DNA of 37,766 nucleotides. It comes from an uncultured Alphaproteobacteria bacterium. Its GTDB lineage: Bacteria > Pseudomonadota > Alphaproteobacteria > RF32 > CAG-239. A model generated the notes under the pieces. The model did no database searches and was not told the origin of the DNA. It saw nothing but the letters and a program-made list of their open reading frames with translations. Made by a program: the position numbers and the translations under genes. The stretch spans positions 1-37,766 of the forward strand of contig CALXRR010000013.1 of assembly GCA_944390905.1 (NCBI GenBank). The letters run 5' to 3'. This document shows, piece by piece, positions 25,095-34,397 of the stretch; positions within the stretch are counted from its first letter, which is position 1; each line of letters begins with the position of its first letter.

Positions 25095-26291
25095 ATGGGT
25101 AAGAGTAAAGCTTTTTTGAGTGCTCATAAAAAATTGTTGATGCTGGTCTTGCTGCTGTTGCTTGGATGGGGCGGATATGCTTATTGGGGAAATTCGGGCG
25201 ACGGCGTAGTCTATATTACCGAGCCGGTTAAGCGCCAAGACATACAAAAAGTGGTGAATGCTACCGGTGAGGTTCGCGCCAGCGAGCTGGTTACCGTCGG
25301 TGCTCAGGCTTCCGGTAAAATTGAAAAGCTGTATGTGACTATCGGTCAGCAAGTTAAAAAAGGTGATATGATTGCCCAGATTGATTCCACAACTCAGCAA
25401 AACGATGTGGATATTAATAAAGCCAGACTGAACAGCTATCAGGCTCAGCTGTCGGCGGCTAAAGTGTCTTTAGATGTAGCTAAAAAGCAATATGACCGTA
25501 CTGCCGCGCTGAAAAAGAAAAATGCTGCCTCTACCGAAGATTTGGAAAATGCTCAGAATACTTATGAAACCGCAAAGTCTAAGGTGACGGAGTTGGAGGC
25601 TTCAATCAAAGAAACCGAGATATCTTTGAGTACGGCAGAGACCAATTTGGGATATACCAAAATTACTTCCCCTCTTGATGGTACGGTGGTGTCAATCCCC
25701 GTTAAAGAAGGGCAGACCGTAAACGCGGCAATGAATACGCCGACTATCGTGCAGATTGCCGATTTGAGCCAGATGGAGATACTGATTGAAATTTCGGAAG
25801 GGGATATCGGTAATATTAAGCCGGGGGTTAAAGTAACTTATTCGGTATTAGCCAATATGACCGATGTGTTTGAAACAACGTTGAAGTCAATCGACCCAGG
25901 GTTGACGCTGTTGAGCAACGGTGAATATACCGAAGTGGTGGAAGCCAGCGAGGCTATTTATTACTACGGGCGTTTGTTGGTGCCTAATCCGGATGGATTG
26001 TTGCGCATTGGAATGACGACGCAGAACGTGATTTATGTTGACAGCGCCGAAGATGTGCTGACCGTACCGGTAACCGCGGTTAAGGGTAGCAATGACGGCA
26101 AGTATGTGGAGGTATTGAACCCGCAAGGCGTAGTAGTCAAGGTAATGGTCGAGACCGGAGTATCTGATGGCTTGAATATTGAGGTAAAAGGCGCACTTAA
26201 AGAAAATGATGAAGTGGTGATTGCGCAGATGTCTTCGGCAGAGATTTCGGATAAGGCAATGAGTGCCAGAGGCCCGAGAAGAGGATTCTAA
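25095..26291 (+). CDS. macA: MacA-type periplasmic adaptor (membrane fusion protein)
   Basis: This is a 398-residue HlyD/MacA family adaptor that links an inner-membrane ABC transporter to an outer-membrane channel. One N-terminal membrane anchor (about 13-32) is followed by the lipoyl half (VVNATGEVRASELVTVGAQ). A long coiled-coil hairpin follows (about 105-190, with LNSYQAQLSAAKVSLDVAKK). The second lipoyl half is ITSPLDGTVVSIPVKEGQTV, and beta-barrel and membrane-proximal domains end the protein. The start is the ATG at 25095. macB follows after 2 nt, so the genes are co-translated. Likely cargo is a drug, peptide or lipid; none can be inferred. Confidence 0.94.
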   Translation: MGKSKAFLSAHKKLLMLVLLLLLGWGGYAYWGNSGDGVVYITEPVKRQDIQKVVNATGEVRASELVTVGAQASGKIEKLYVTIGQQVKKGDMIAQIDSTTQQNDVDINKARLNSYQAQLSAAKVSLDVAKKQYDRTAALKKKNAASTEDLENAQNTYETAKSKVTELEASIKETEISLSTAETNLGYTKITSPLDGTVVSIPVKEGQTVNAAMNTPTIVQIADLSQMEILIEISEGDIGNIKPGVKVTYSVLANMTDVFETTLKSIDPGLTLLSNGEYTEVVEASEAIYYYGRLLVPNPDGLLRIGMTTQNVIYVDSAEDVLTVPVTAVKGSNDGKYVEVLNPQGVVVKVMVETGVSDGLNIEVKGALKENDEVVIAQMSSAEISDKAMSARGPRRGF

Positions 26292-26293
26292 GT

Positions 26294-28234
26294 ATGAAAA
26301 TTTTGGAACTGAGCAATATTCATAAATTTTTCGGAAACGCTAAAAACCGTGTCCATGTGCTGAAAGGGATTAACTTTTCGGTAGAAAAGGGTGACTTTGT
26401 GGCGATTATCGGGCAGTCCGGCTCCGGAAAGTCTACTTTGATGAATATTATCGGGTGTTTGGATACCCCGACTTCAGGTTCTTATAAAATTAATAATACC
26501 GAGGTCGGCAAGATGACCCGTAATCAGTTGGCAGAGCTGCGTTGTAAGACGTTTGGTTTTATTTTCCAGCGCTACAATTTGTTATCAAGTCTTAATGCCC
26601 GTGAAAATGCGGCGCTGCCGGCGATATATTTAGGCATGGGGGAAGAACGTCGTACTCAGAGAGCCATTGAGTTGCTGAAAAAGCTGGAGCTTGGCAGCAA
26701 GCTTGGTAATAAGCCGAATGAGCTTTCCGGCGGGCAGCAGCAACGCGTTAGTATTGCGCGAGCTTTGATGAACGGCGGGGAGATTATTTTGGCAGATGAG
26801 CCTACCGGTGCGCTGGATTCAAAAAGCGGCGAAATGGTGATGGAGATTATTAAAAATCTGCACAAGCAGGGGCATACGATTATTTTGGTCACCCATGACA
26901 GCAAGATTGCCGCTCAAGCCAGCCGGATTATTGAGATTAAAGACGGTGAGATTGTTTCTGATGAGCGAAAAGCTGATGAATTCTACCCGTTGGAGAATGA
27001 GGTGGCTGATGTGAAGAAAAGCCGTTTGGAAACGTTTAAATATCGGTTTGCGGAATCTTTCAGTATGTCAATCCATGCCATTTTGGCCAACAAAATGCGT
27101 TCTTTGTTGACGATGTTGGGTATTATCATCGGTATTGCATCCGTTGTATCGGTGGTGGCGTTGGGTAATGCATCGCAGGCTAAAATTATGGAGCAGATTA
27201 ACTCAATGGGTACCAATACCATTGATATTATGCCGGGAACGGGTTTTGGCGATATGCGCTCCGGAAAAGTAAAGACGCTTAAAGTCAGTGACTCGGATTA
27301 TTTGGCTAAGCAGGGGTTTATTGACAGTTCAACTCCTAGTGTATCAGCCAGTGGAACATTAGTATTTGGCAATACATCGTCTACGGCGCAGCTCAAAGGC
27401 GTGGGAAGCTCGTTTTTTGATGTAAAGGGCAAAAAGCTGTTGATGGGGCGGATTTTTACCCAAGATGAAGTTAATAATGTGGCCTCGGTAGTGGTGATTG
27501 ACCATAATACATATAAAGAGGTTTTTGCGGACAGGCCAAACCCAGTTGGGGAGATTATTATCTTTAATAAAAAGCCGTTAAAAGTTATCGGCATTACTGA
27601 GGAAGAGAATAATGCCGGTCCGAACTCTGATTCTATGAACTTGTGGGTGCCTTATACAACCGCAATGTATAAGATTAACGGAAGTACCGATATTAACTCA
27701 ATTACCGTGAAAATTGCCGATGCCGTGAACTCGCAAGTGGCAGAGGAAAGTATTGAAAATATTTTGACATCGCTTCATGGTACAAAAGACTTTTTTATGA
27801 TTAACAGCGACAGTATTAAACAGACGGTGGAGAGCGCCACCAATACCATGAAATTGTTGATTGCCAGTATTGCGGTGATTTCATTGATTGTGGGTGGTAT
27901 CGGCGTGATGAATATTATGTTGGTATCAGTAACCGAAAGAACCAAAGAAATCGGCATTCGTATGGCTATCGGTGCCAAGCAGGAAGATATTTTGCAGCAG
28001 TTTTTGATTGAGGCGATTTTGATTTGTTTGGTCGGCGGTTTTATGGGAGTGGCGCTGTCGATGTTAATCGGTGTTGGGTTTAATACTTTTTCGGAAGATT
28101 TCGGTATGATTTTTTCAACCGCGTCTATTGTGTTGGCTTTGGTTTGTTCTTCGGCAATCGGAATTATCTTTGGATATATGCCGGCGAAGAATGCCTCAAA
28201 CCTGAACCCGATAGATGCTTTGGCGAGTGAATAA
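26294..28234 (+). CDS. macB: MacB-type ABC transporter, ATPase-permease fusion
   Basis: This is a 646-residue protein with an N-terminal ABC ATPase: Walker A GQSGSGKST (40-48), signature LSGGQQQ (144-150) and Walker B IILADEPTG (164-172), with the switch His in ILVTHD. One membrane helix (about 270-290, SLLTMLGIIIGIASVVSVV), a MacB periplasmic core domain, and three C-terminal helices of the FtsX-type permease (TERTKEIGIRMAIGAK before the last two) follow. This is the mechanotransmission type of exporter, which drives substrate from the periplasm outwards through the outer-membrane partner. It overlaps neither neighbour: 2 nt after macA, 1 nt before nodT. Confidence 0.95.
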   Translation: MKILELSNIHKFFGNAKNRVHVLKGINFSVEKGDFVAIIGQSGSGKSTLMNIIGCLDTPTSGSYKINNTEVGKMTRNQLAELRCKTFGFIFQRYNLLSSLNARENAALPAIYLGMGEERRTQRAIELLKKLELGSKLGNKPNELSGGQQQRVSIARALMNGGEIILADEPTGALDSKSGEMVMEIIKNLHKQGHTIILVTHDSKIAAQASRIIEIKDGEIVSDERKADEFYPLENEVADVKKSRLETFKYRFAESFSMSIHAILANKMRSLLTMLGIIIGIASVVSVVALGNASQAKIMEQINSMGTNTIDIMPGTGFGDMRSGKVKTLKVSDSDYLAKQGFIDSSTPSVSASGTLVFGNTSSTAQLKGVGSSFFDVKGKKLLMGRIFTQDEVNNVASVVVIDHNTYKEVFADRPNPVGEIIIFNKKPLKVIGITEEENNAGPNSDSMNLWVPYTTAMYKINGSTDINSITVKIADAVNSQVAEESIENILTSLHGTKDFFMINSDSIKQTVESATNTMKLLIASIAVISLIVGGIGVMNIMLVSVTERTKEIGIRMAIGAKQEDILQQFLIEAILICLVGGFMGVALSMLIGVGFNTFSEDFGMIFSTASIVLALVCSSAIGIIFGYMPAKNASNLNPIDALASE

Positions 28235-28235
28235 A

Positions 28236-29600
28236 ATGAAGAAAAATGTACTTAATATAGCTCTTTTTACGGCGATGCTGCTGGTGTCAACAAGTTGTGC
28301 AACACAGCGTGTGGCTACGCCAAACGTAGCAGATGAGTTGAATTATACTCGAGAGATTCAGGAAAAGTATAAGGCTAATGCCGAGTGGTGGACGCAGTAT
28401 AATAATGCTGAACTAAATAAGTTGGTCAATATGGCGCTGCAAAATAATCCGGACTATTTGAAAGCGGCGTTGAAAATTAACCAAGAATTATATCGGTTGA
28501 ATTTGGCAACGGCGGATTTGTTCCCGACGCTGTCAGGGGATTTGGGAGCCAGCGGGCAACGCAGAATTGATACCAGTGATAATGTTTCCAACAATTTTTC
28601 AGGGGAAATCGGGCTGGGGTATGAGGTCGATTTATACGGCAAAATACGCAATTTGCAAAATGCTCAGGAGTTTGAGTATCAGGCAACGATTTTAGATAAA
28701 GAAACGGCGAAATTATCGTTAGTAAACAGTGTGGTGGATTTATTCTTTAATCTGGAGTATATCAGCAACTCAATTGATTTGAGCCGGCAAAATGTGAAAA
28801 TGTATGAGGATATTCGCGATATTGCCGAGGCTAAGTACAAAACAGGTAAGGCGGATAATGTTGAATATTTGGAAGCTAAGCAGAGTTTGTTATCCGAGCA
28901 AAACCGCCTTTTGACGCTGGAAACCCAGTTTAAAGAGATGGAAACATCTTTGAAAAATATTTTGAGTATTAGGCAGGAAGAGCCTCTGGGAATAAAATTC
29001 GGGGATATTTTGCAACAGAAAACTTTGGGCGTAAATCTTGATGTGCCGTTGTCGGTGTTGGCTAATCGTCCGGATTTGTTGGCCAGTCAGTACCGCTTGC
29101 AGAAGTCTTTTGAAACCTTGGAGGCTGAAGATAAAAACTGGTATCCTAATATATCTTTGCGGACGGCGTTGTCGTCATCTTCAGACAAGGCGCGTACAAC
29201 CTTCGATTTTCCGTTTGTAATGGGAAGCTTGGCTGTCGATTTGCCGTTTTTGGATTGGACGCGCGTAAAAAACAATATTAAAATTTCAGAAGCGGAGTAT
29301 CAAATCGCGGTGATTGATTTTAATGATGTGCTGAATCAGGCCGTAAATGAGGTGGCTTATTATTATCTGGCTTATGAAAAAGCTAACCAAAGCTTTGATA
29401 ATATTGATGAAAATTATAAAAATTCAATTCTAATCACCCAATATTATAAAGAGCGATACAATAACGGTAAAGTCGAATTTAGGGATTATTTGCAAGCCAT
29501 ATACAGCGAAAATGCTTTGCAGAAAGATTTGGTACAGCAAAAGTATCAGATTATCAAAAACGAAAATTATATTTATAAGGCAATGGCCGGAAAATATTAG
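28236..29600 (+). CDS. NodT-type outer-membrane efflux lipoprotein
   Basis: This is a 454-residue TolC-superfamily channel, the third part of the macAB exporter. An N-terminal signal ends in LLVSTSC, a lipobox-like site that would make Cys the lipidated residue. Two OEP repeats follow, each with a long helical hairpin (LYRLNLATADLFPTLSGDLG; VLANRPDLLASQYRL and LSLVNSVVDLFFNLEY). NPDYLKAALKINQELYR and the C-terminal VEFRDYLQAIYSENALQKD are typical. The start at 28236 lies 1 nt after the macB stop; an in-frame upstream start exists but would overlap macB. The operon has no strong terminator directly after it. Confidence 0.93.
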   Translation: MKKNVLNIALFTAMLLVSTSCATQRVATPNVADELNYTREIQEKYKANAEWWTQYNNAELNKLVNMALQNNPDYLKAALKINQELYRLNLATADLFPTLSGDLGASGQRRIDTSDNVSNNFSGEIGLGYEVDLYGKIRNLQNAQEFEYQATILDKETAKLSLVNSVVDLFFNLEYISNSIDLSRQNVKMYEDIRDIAEAKYKTGKADNVEYLEAKQSLLSEQNRLLTLETQFKEMETSLKNILSIRQEEPLGIKFGDILQQKTLGVNLDVPLSVLANRPDLLASQYRLQKSFETLEAEDKNWYPNISLRTALSSSSDKARTTFDFPFVMGSLAVDLPFLDWTRVKNNIKISEAEYQIAVIDFNDVLNQAVNEVAYYYLAYEKANQSFDNIDENYKNSILITQYYKERYNNGKVEFRDYLQAIYSENALQKDLVQQKYQIIKNENYIYKAMAGKY

Positions 29601-29672
29601 AGTTTTTTTTAGTTGACTTTGCCCTAACTGACTTTTATGCTGGAGACAAACAGTATAGAAAGGGCTGGGTTT

Positions 29673-30245
29673 ATGATTGATTTGGGTAATAAAAAGCTGG
29701 AAAAGTTCTCATTGCCGGAAAAAATTGTCGGTGAAAAAGTGATTTTGCAACAGAGAACTCATGATTTTGATGAAGAGTTGTGGAGTTTGATTGATGGTTC
29801 AAGAGAGTTTTTGCGTGAGTATTTGTTTTGGGTTGATGATACGCGCTCGCTTGATGATGTCAAAAATGTGACTGATATATTTTTGGATAATTGGAAAAAA
29901 CAAGACTCCTTTGAGTATGTGTATTTAGATAAAAATACCGGCAAGTTGGTTGGAGCAGGGGGAATTCATACCGTATCTTATTTGCATCATTTTGCTGAGT
30001 ATGGATATTATTTGGGTAAAGATAAGGTTGGTCATGGATATATTACCGAAGTGGTACGATTGTTGGAAAAGGAGCTCTTTCAACGAGGTATACATCGGTT
30101 GATTATTACTTGTGATGTAAACAATAAAGCTTCAGCTGCGGTAGCTAAACGGTGCGGGTTTGAGCTGGAAGGTACTATGCGAGAAGCGCGATATGCTTAT
30201 GGTGCTTATCGTGATGAGTTATTGTTTGCTAAGCTAAACCATTAG
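29673..30245 (+). CDS. GNAT family N-acetyltransferase (RimJ/RimL-like)
   Basis: This is a 190-residue acetyltransferase of the RimJ/RimL/SpeG-like group, using acetyl-CoA on an amine such as a protein N-terminus. Seen are GEKVILQQRTHDFDEELW, GGIHTVSYLHHFAEYGYYLG, the acetyl-CoA loop DKVGHGYITEVV, and VNNKASAAVAKRCGFELEGTMREA with the usual C-terminal NxxS-GF-LEG pattern. The ATG at 29673 is chosen because AAAGGG lies 8 nt upstream; an earlier in-frame ATG at 29637 has no ribosome-binding site. It converges on the GtrA gene with only 2 nt between stops. Confidence 0.86.
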   Translation: MIDLGNKKLEKFSLPEKIVGEKVILQQRTHDFDEELWSLIDGSREFLREYLFWVDDTRSLDDVKNVTDIFLDNWKKQDSFEYVYLDKNTGKLVGAGGIHTVSYLHHFAEYGYYLGKDKVGHGYITEVVRLLEKELFQRGIHRLIITCDVNNKASAAVAKRCGFELEGTMREARYAYGAYRDELLFAKLNH

Positions 30246-30247
30246 GG

Positions 30248-30751
30248 CTAGGGTTTGGTTTTAACAATATCAAACATGCTAAGGATTTTTTCCCATAAGC
30301 TGAGCGGGGCAGGGCGACGGAAGGCAAAGTGCTTGAACAAAAGGTAATTGCTTATCAGCAAAACCCCGATGGCGGCACCTTGAGCCAGATAGAGATTCCA
30401 TTGCAGGCGGCTGACTAATAAAGATAAAAGAGCGGCGTTAATAATATAGCTCAATATCCAGATGCCTATGCTTTTGAGGTATTCTTGCAAGTGGTTGCCT
30501 TGGGTGTCAAAAACAAGCTTTTTGTAAGAGTAAAAAGCAATGAAGGAGGATAACAGCCACATAAGTAAAAGATTGAACTGGTAGTGGATGCTGCCAAAGG
30601 CTAAGCTTAGCAGAATAAATATAAGGTAGCGGAGTACCATGTTGAGCGAGGCCATGGTGATAAAACGCAGGCGTTCATCAAGTTCAAACCAGTGATCGAT
30701 CATGGTTTTTTCCTTGATAATGGCGGCTTTGACAATGCTTATGATGCTCAT
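30248..30751 (-). CDS. GtrA-like membrane protein
   Basis: This is a 167-residue protein with four hydrophobic segments (from about residue 36 to 145) and the GtrA-family pattern RFITMASLNMVLRYLIF then LSSFIAFYSYKKLVF and LISNYLLFKHFAFR. Family members are linked to flipping or moving lipid-linked sugars (for example in O-antigen glucosylation), usually beside a glycosyltransferase, but none is adjacent here. GGAGA precedes the ATG. It converges with the acetyltransferase gene. Confidence 0.85.
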   Translation of the reverse strand: MSIISIVKAAIIKEKTMIDHWFELDERLRFITMASLNMVLRYLIFILLSLAFGSIHYQFNLLLMWLLSSFIAFYSYKKLVFDTQGNHLQEYLKSIGIWILSYIINAALLSLLVSRLQWNLYLAQGAAIGVLLISNYLLFKHFAFRRPAPLSLWEKILSMFDIVKTKP

Positions 30752-30886
30752 GATTTTCTCCGTAAAATATAATATATTAAATACTCTAATTAAGAGTGGT
30801 TAATAACTTGCTAATCTTATCCTAAAGTTGTAGAGTGAAAATATTATTATAGGGAAAGTGAATATAGGTAAGTTTAGAGGAATAAA

Positions 30887-32002
30887 ATGTCTTTTTGGCA
30901 GTTGTTGGAAATAAGCATGATGGCTTTTAGTGTGCTGGGTGCGGCATATTTGGGCTGGCGCATTGGGCGGTTTGATATATGGCGGCGGATGTTTCTGGTT
31001 AAAGTGCGGCGGTTGAGTGCGGCAATTTTGCTGGTGGCGGTGATATTTGGTGGTGTCGTTTATGTTCTTGGCTTTATGAATGCCGTGATTGCTTTGTTTT
31101 ATGTGGTGCTGATTTGGGCGGGCTGTGATGGCTTATCATGGTTGGGACAGAAGGCGTGGCGGCAGAGCTTTAAACGCTATTATGCCGGTCAGGCGGCGAT
31201 AGTCTTGAGTTTGATTTATTTGCTTAACGGGTGGTACCAAGCGCACCATGTGGCAGAGGTAGAGTATGTGATTGAAACTACTAAAAAAGTCAGCAATCTG
31301 AGAATTGCAATGTTGGCTGATGCCCATATTGGGACGACCTTTAGCGGGGCAGAACTGGCACGCCATGTTAAACAGATGCAAAAATATGAGCCGGATATGC
31401 TGGTGATTGTCGGTGATTTGGTTGATAATTCAACATCGCGGGATGAACTGTTGTCAGCCCTTGATGCCTTGGCTAAGCTTAAAACCACTTATGGAATTTA
31501 TGCGGTATTGGGAAACCATGACATCAGCTCTAACGGGGTGGCGTTTCGAGGGTTGAGTAATGCTGAGTTGGTTGCAGAAATGCAAAAACGTGGAATTAAG
31601 GTGTTGCAAGATGAGGTGCAAGCCATAGGCAATGAGTTTTATGTTATTGGGCGGAAAGATGCCTATGAGCCGCGCAGAGGGCGATCGCGTAAAAAAATGG
31701 CGGATTTAGTCCAAGGGTTAGATAAGGCAAAGTTTATGCTGGTTTTGGATCATCAGCCCAGTGATTATGCCAAACAGGCAGAAGCAAAAGTAGATTTGGT
31801 ATTATCGGGGCATACGCACGGAGGACAGCTGTTTCCGTTTAATTATGTGAGCCAATGGGCCGGTATGAACGATAGAATCTATGGCCACGAAAAACGGCAA
31901 GATACTGATTTTATTGTAACCTCGGGGATTTCAGACTGGGAGGTTAAGTTTAAGACCGGATGCCAATCAGAGTTTGTGGTGGTTGATATTAAGGCAGAGT
32001 AA
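30887..32002 (+). CDS. Membrane-anchored calcineurin-like metallophosphoesterase
   Basis: This is a 371-residue protein. About four N-terminal hydrophobic segments (residues about 8-115) are followed by a phosphoesterase domain with all metal motifs: DAH (145-147), GDLVD (176-180), GNHD (209-212) and a C-terminal SGHTHGGQ. It resembles the YkuE/YaeI group, some of which act on lipid-like phosphodiesters such as UDP-diacylglucosamine; the substrate here is not shown. GAGG lies upstream of the ATG. It is transcribed alone and ends in a terminator shared with the antiporter gene. Confidence 0.88.
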   Translation: MSFWQLLEISMMAFSVLGAAYLGWRIGRFDIWRRMFLVKVRRLSAAILLVAVIFGGVVYVLGFMNAVIALFYVVLIWAGCDGLSWLGQKAWRQSFKRYYAGQAAIVLSLIYLLNGWYQAHHVAEVEYVIETTKKVSNLRIAMLADAHIGTTFSGAELARHVKQMQKYEPDMLVIVGDLVDNSTSRDELLSALDALAKLKTTYGIYAVLGNHDISSNGVAFRGLSNAELVAEMQKRGIKVLQDEVQAIGNEFYVIGRKDAYEPRRGRSRKKMADLVQGLDKAKFMLVLDHQPSDYAKQAEAKVDLVLSGHTHGGQLFPFNYVSQWAGMNDRIYGHEKRQDTDFIVTSGISDWEVKFKTGCQSEFVVVDIKAE

Positions 32003-32037
32003 AAATATAGCCCCGCTTGAGTGCGAGGCTATTTTTG
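32003..32037. terminator. Bidirectional terminator
   Basis: Stem ATAGCCCCGC pairs with GCGAGGCTAT (32007-32016 with 32023-32032), with one mismatch on the plus strand and a G-U on the minus strand, A-rich left and T-rich right flanks. It serves the phosphoesterase and antiporter genes. Confidence 0.8.
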
Positions 32038-32053
32038 TTTGTGTTTATGAGGT

Positions 32054-33535
32054 TTAGATTTTGACCAACCCATGGGTAAAGGCATAAATAGCCCATAACG
32101 ACAGGATGATGAAAAGTCCGGCTAAACAAGCCTCTTTGGGGGTAAACAGAGGTTGCTTAGGCGAAGATTCTTTTCGGGCCCAAATATAGACCGGAATCCC
32201 CAAGGTAACAATGATTACAGCCATAAGCAGATAGTTTAATCCGGCGGCATAGATAAGCCACAGAGCATAAATCGTACCTAAAATACTGGTGAATAAGGCT
32301 GAAGAACGTTTTTCCGGCAGGCCGGTCGGGTATTCGCCATCTTCGCAAAGTTTCCACAAATAAGCGCAGGAGGCAAAGTATGCCGGCAAGACCATAACGC
32401 CGGTAATGCTGAGCATGGTGTTCCAGGCGTTGTTGGAGAAATAAACCAACAAAATGAAAATTTGCATCATGGCTGAGGTAACCCACAGAGATACACTCGG
32501 AGAGCCGGCAGCGTTTTGCTTGGCAAATATCTTCGGAAAAGTGCCGTTCTCAGCGGCGGCTTGCGGAATTTGCGCCGTAACCATTGTCCAGGCCAGCCAG
32601 CTGGTCAGGACGGAAACAAGCAAACCGATGTTCATAAGCCAAGAACCCCAGCGCCCGACGACTTTCTCTAAAATGCCGGCTGTCGATGGTGGTGAAACTT
32701 GAGCCAACTCAGCTTGCGGCATAAAGCCGTAAGGCAGCAAAGACAAGAAAATATAAATAATCAGGCAGCCTACAAAGCCAAGCAAGGTGGCTTTGCCGAC
32801 TTCTTGAATGTCTTTGGCTTTGTTGGACATTACAACCGCGCCTTCAATACCGATAAAGGCCCACAAGGTAACCAACATCGTGGATTTGATTTGGGTCGGT
32901 AAGCTGCCGAGCTTGGCTTGGGTTGCAATCGATTCACCCCAAAAATCAAAGTCAAATTGCGAAAACTTAAAGACAAAAAATAAAATCAAGATAAACAATA
33001 CCAGCGGAACAACCTTAACAATAGTGCCGATGGTGTTGACTATCGTGGCTTGTTTGATGCCTTTTAAGACAAGCGCGTTGAACCCCCAAATAATGACAGA
33101 GCCGCCAATGATGGAGGCCAAATTGTTGCCGCCGGCAAAGTAGGGCGGAAAGAAATAGTTTAGGGCATCCATGGTGATGACGGCGTATCCGACATTGCCG
33201 CATACCTGACACAGCCAATAAGACCAGCCTATGGTAAAGCCGGCAAATGGGCCGAAGCCTTCACGGCTGTACATGTAAATACCGGTGGTTAAGTCCGGCT
33301 TGGCCATGGATAAAATGCTAAACGTGTTGGCGATAAAATAAATACCGATGCCGGTAATAACCCATGCCAGCAAGACGGCTCCGGCAGAAGCGTTGGAAGC
33401 CATATTTTGCGGTAGGGAATAAATTCCGCCGCCAATCATGGAGCTGACGACAATGGCGGCTAAAGCCATTACGCCAAGCCCGTTGGGATTGGTCTTGCTG
33501 AGAGCGGAAGTTTGATTACTTTTTTTGACAAGCAT
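32054..33535 (-). CDS. aaxC: Arginine/agmatine antiporter of the APA family (AaxC-like)
   Basis: This is a 493-residue permease with about 12 to 13 hydrophobic helices. The first helix has the APA signature VVSSMIGGGIYSLPQ, and the unwound-helix region GIEGAVVMSNKAKD matches arginine/agmatine and arginine/ornithine antiporters (AdiC, ArcD, AaxC). With the decarboxylase gene next to it, it would take in arginine and release agmatine, so each cycle uses up one proton. AAGGA precedes the ATG. The decarboxylase is upstream in the same orientation with 78 nt between, including a hairpin. Assignment to AaxC rests on the pairing and on family features; an ornithine or polyamine antiporter is possible. 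Confidence 0.85.
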   Translation of the reverse strand: MLVKKSNQTSALSKTNPNGLGVMALAAIVVSSMIGGGIYSLPQNMASNASAGAVLLAWVITGIGIYFIANTFSILSMAKPDLTTGIYMYSREGFGPFAGFTIGWSYWLCQVCGNVGYAVITMDALNYFFPPYFAGGNNLASIIGGSVIIWGFNALVLKGIKQATIVNTIGTIVKVVPLVLFILILFFVFKFSQFDFDFWGESIATQAKLGSLPTQIKSTMLVTLWAFIGIEGAVVMSNKAKDIQEVGKATLLGFVGCLIIYIFLSLLPYGFMPQAELAQVSPPSTAGILEKVVGRWGSWLMNIGLLVSVLTSWLAWTMVTAQIPQAAAENGTFPKIFAKQNAAGSPSVSLWVTSAMMQIFILLVYFSNNAWNTMLSITGVMVLPAYFASCAYLWKLCEDGEYPTGLPEKRSSALFTSILGTIYALWLIYAAGLNYLLMAVIIVTLGIPVYIWARKESSPKQPLFTPKEACLAGLFIILSLWAIYAFTHGLVKI

Positions 33536-33555
33536 AATTTATTCCTTAATTGTGG

Positions 33556-33599
33556 TATAAAAAATTTCTTGCCCCTTTTGAGTATACAAAAGAGGCAAG
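33556..33599 (-). terminator. Terminator-like hairpin between aaxB and aaxC
   Basis: On the minus strand CTTGCCTCTTTTG pairs with CAAAAGGGGCAAG (33568-33580 with 33587-33599; one G-U) around TATACT, followed by AAATTTTTT. It could reduce antiporter transcription relative to the decarboxylase. Confidence 0.7.
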
Positions 33600-33613
33600 A
33601 TTAGGTCCTTGAT

Positions 33614-34225
33614 TTAGAGCTTTTGGGGTGGAACCGGAGTGAATTTAGCTGGCTCAGCGTGCTCAAAGTTTAAGAAACCAAGGGCGGTCAGAGAATATCC
33701 GAATTGTTGGGTGATATTGATGTAATTATGCCACATTTGGAATTCAGAGTGTTTTTCAACCCCGCGGATGGATAATTCGTGATTGAGAGATTTTTTTAAC
33801 CACATTTCAGCATGGCCTTGGGCGATTTCATCATCAATAAAGGTGTCAAAATATTCAACATATTCAGCTGCCCAGCCGCCGATGAGTTCACCTTTTTTAT
33901 TTTTGCCCCAGCAAACGCCAAGACCGGTGGCAATGGCTTTGTGGTCATCACGGCTGGCTCCGTTGCCGGCCATAATAACTTCCAAAACGGCACCGTGTTT
34001 GAATTGTTTGACAATCTTGTCATCCAAGGGAACGATGTTGCCGTAAAGTTCTTTAGGTAAAACAGAGGTATAGGGAATTACGTTGAAGTTTTCTATACGA
34101 GCCTGCATAAGGGCAGAATCGTAACAGAAAGTTTCAAAAGGTTGGGGAGGAATACCATCATCTGCTTGGCCGACGCCGCCGGTGATGAATGCCATAGTCG
34201 GAAAACGAACTCCTTGGGTAGTCAT
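33614..34225 (-). CDS. aaxB: Pyruvoyl-dependent arginine decarboxylase (AaxB-like)
   Basis: This is a 203-residue proenzyme that decarboxylates arginine to agmatine, using a pyruvoyl group made by self-cleavage. The cleavage site VIPYTSVLP has Thr53-Ser54, and cleavage before Ser54 would make the pyruvoyl; Thr-Ser at this site is the chlamydial AaxB form, where archaeal enzymes have Ser-Ser. Other conserved stretches are [35 protein letters not shown] and [10 protein letters not shown]. These are very like chlamydial AaxB as I remember it; no search was run. AAGGAGAG lies upstream of the ATG at 34225. Likely role: acid resistance or arginine depletion, with the AaxC-like antiporter. Confidence 0.93.
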   Translation of the reverse strand: MTTQGVRFPTMAFITGGVGQADDGIPPQPFETFCYDSALMQARIENFNVIPYTSVLPKELYGNIVPLDDKIVKQFKHGAVLEVIMAGNGASRDDHKAIATGLGVCWGKNKKGELIGGWAAEYVEYFDTFIDDEIAQGHAEMWLKKSLNHELSIRGVEKHSEFQMWHNYINITQQFGYSLTALGFLNFEHAEPAKFTPVPPQKL

Positions 34226-34397
34226 ATTATTCTCTCCTTATATTTATGGGTTAATGTAATTACTAATGTACTAATAATATCTACTTTAAGTAGTGTACAT
34301 ATAATATCTATCTCTACAATTTCAATGTGTCAATATATTAAATTACAATTAATGGATATTGTTTGTATGGGCTTGTTTTTTTCTTGTGTATGACTAA

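Noticed and set aside
30783..30797. Small inverted repeat ACTCT/AGAGT before the phosphoesterase gene
   Set aside because: Only 5 bp per arm in AT-rich DNA; expected by chance.
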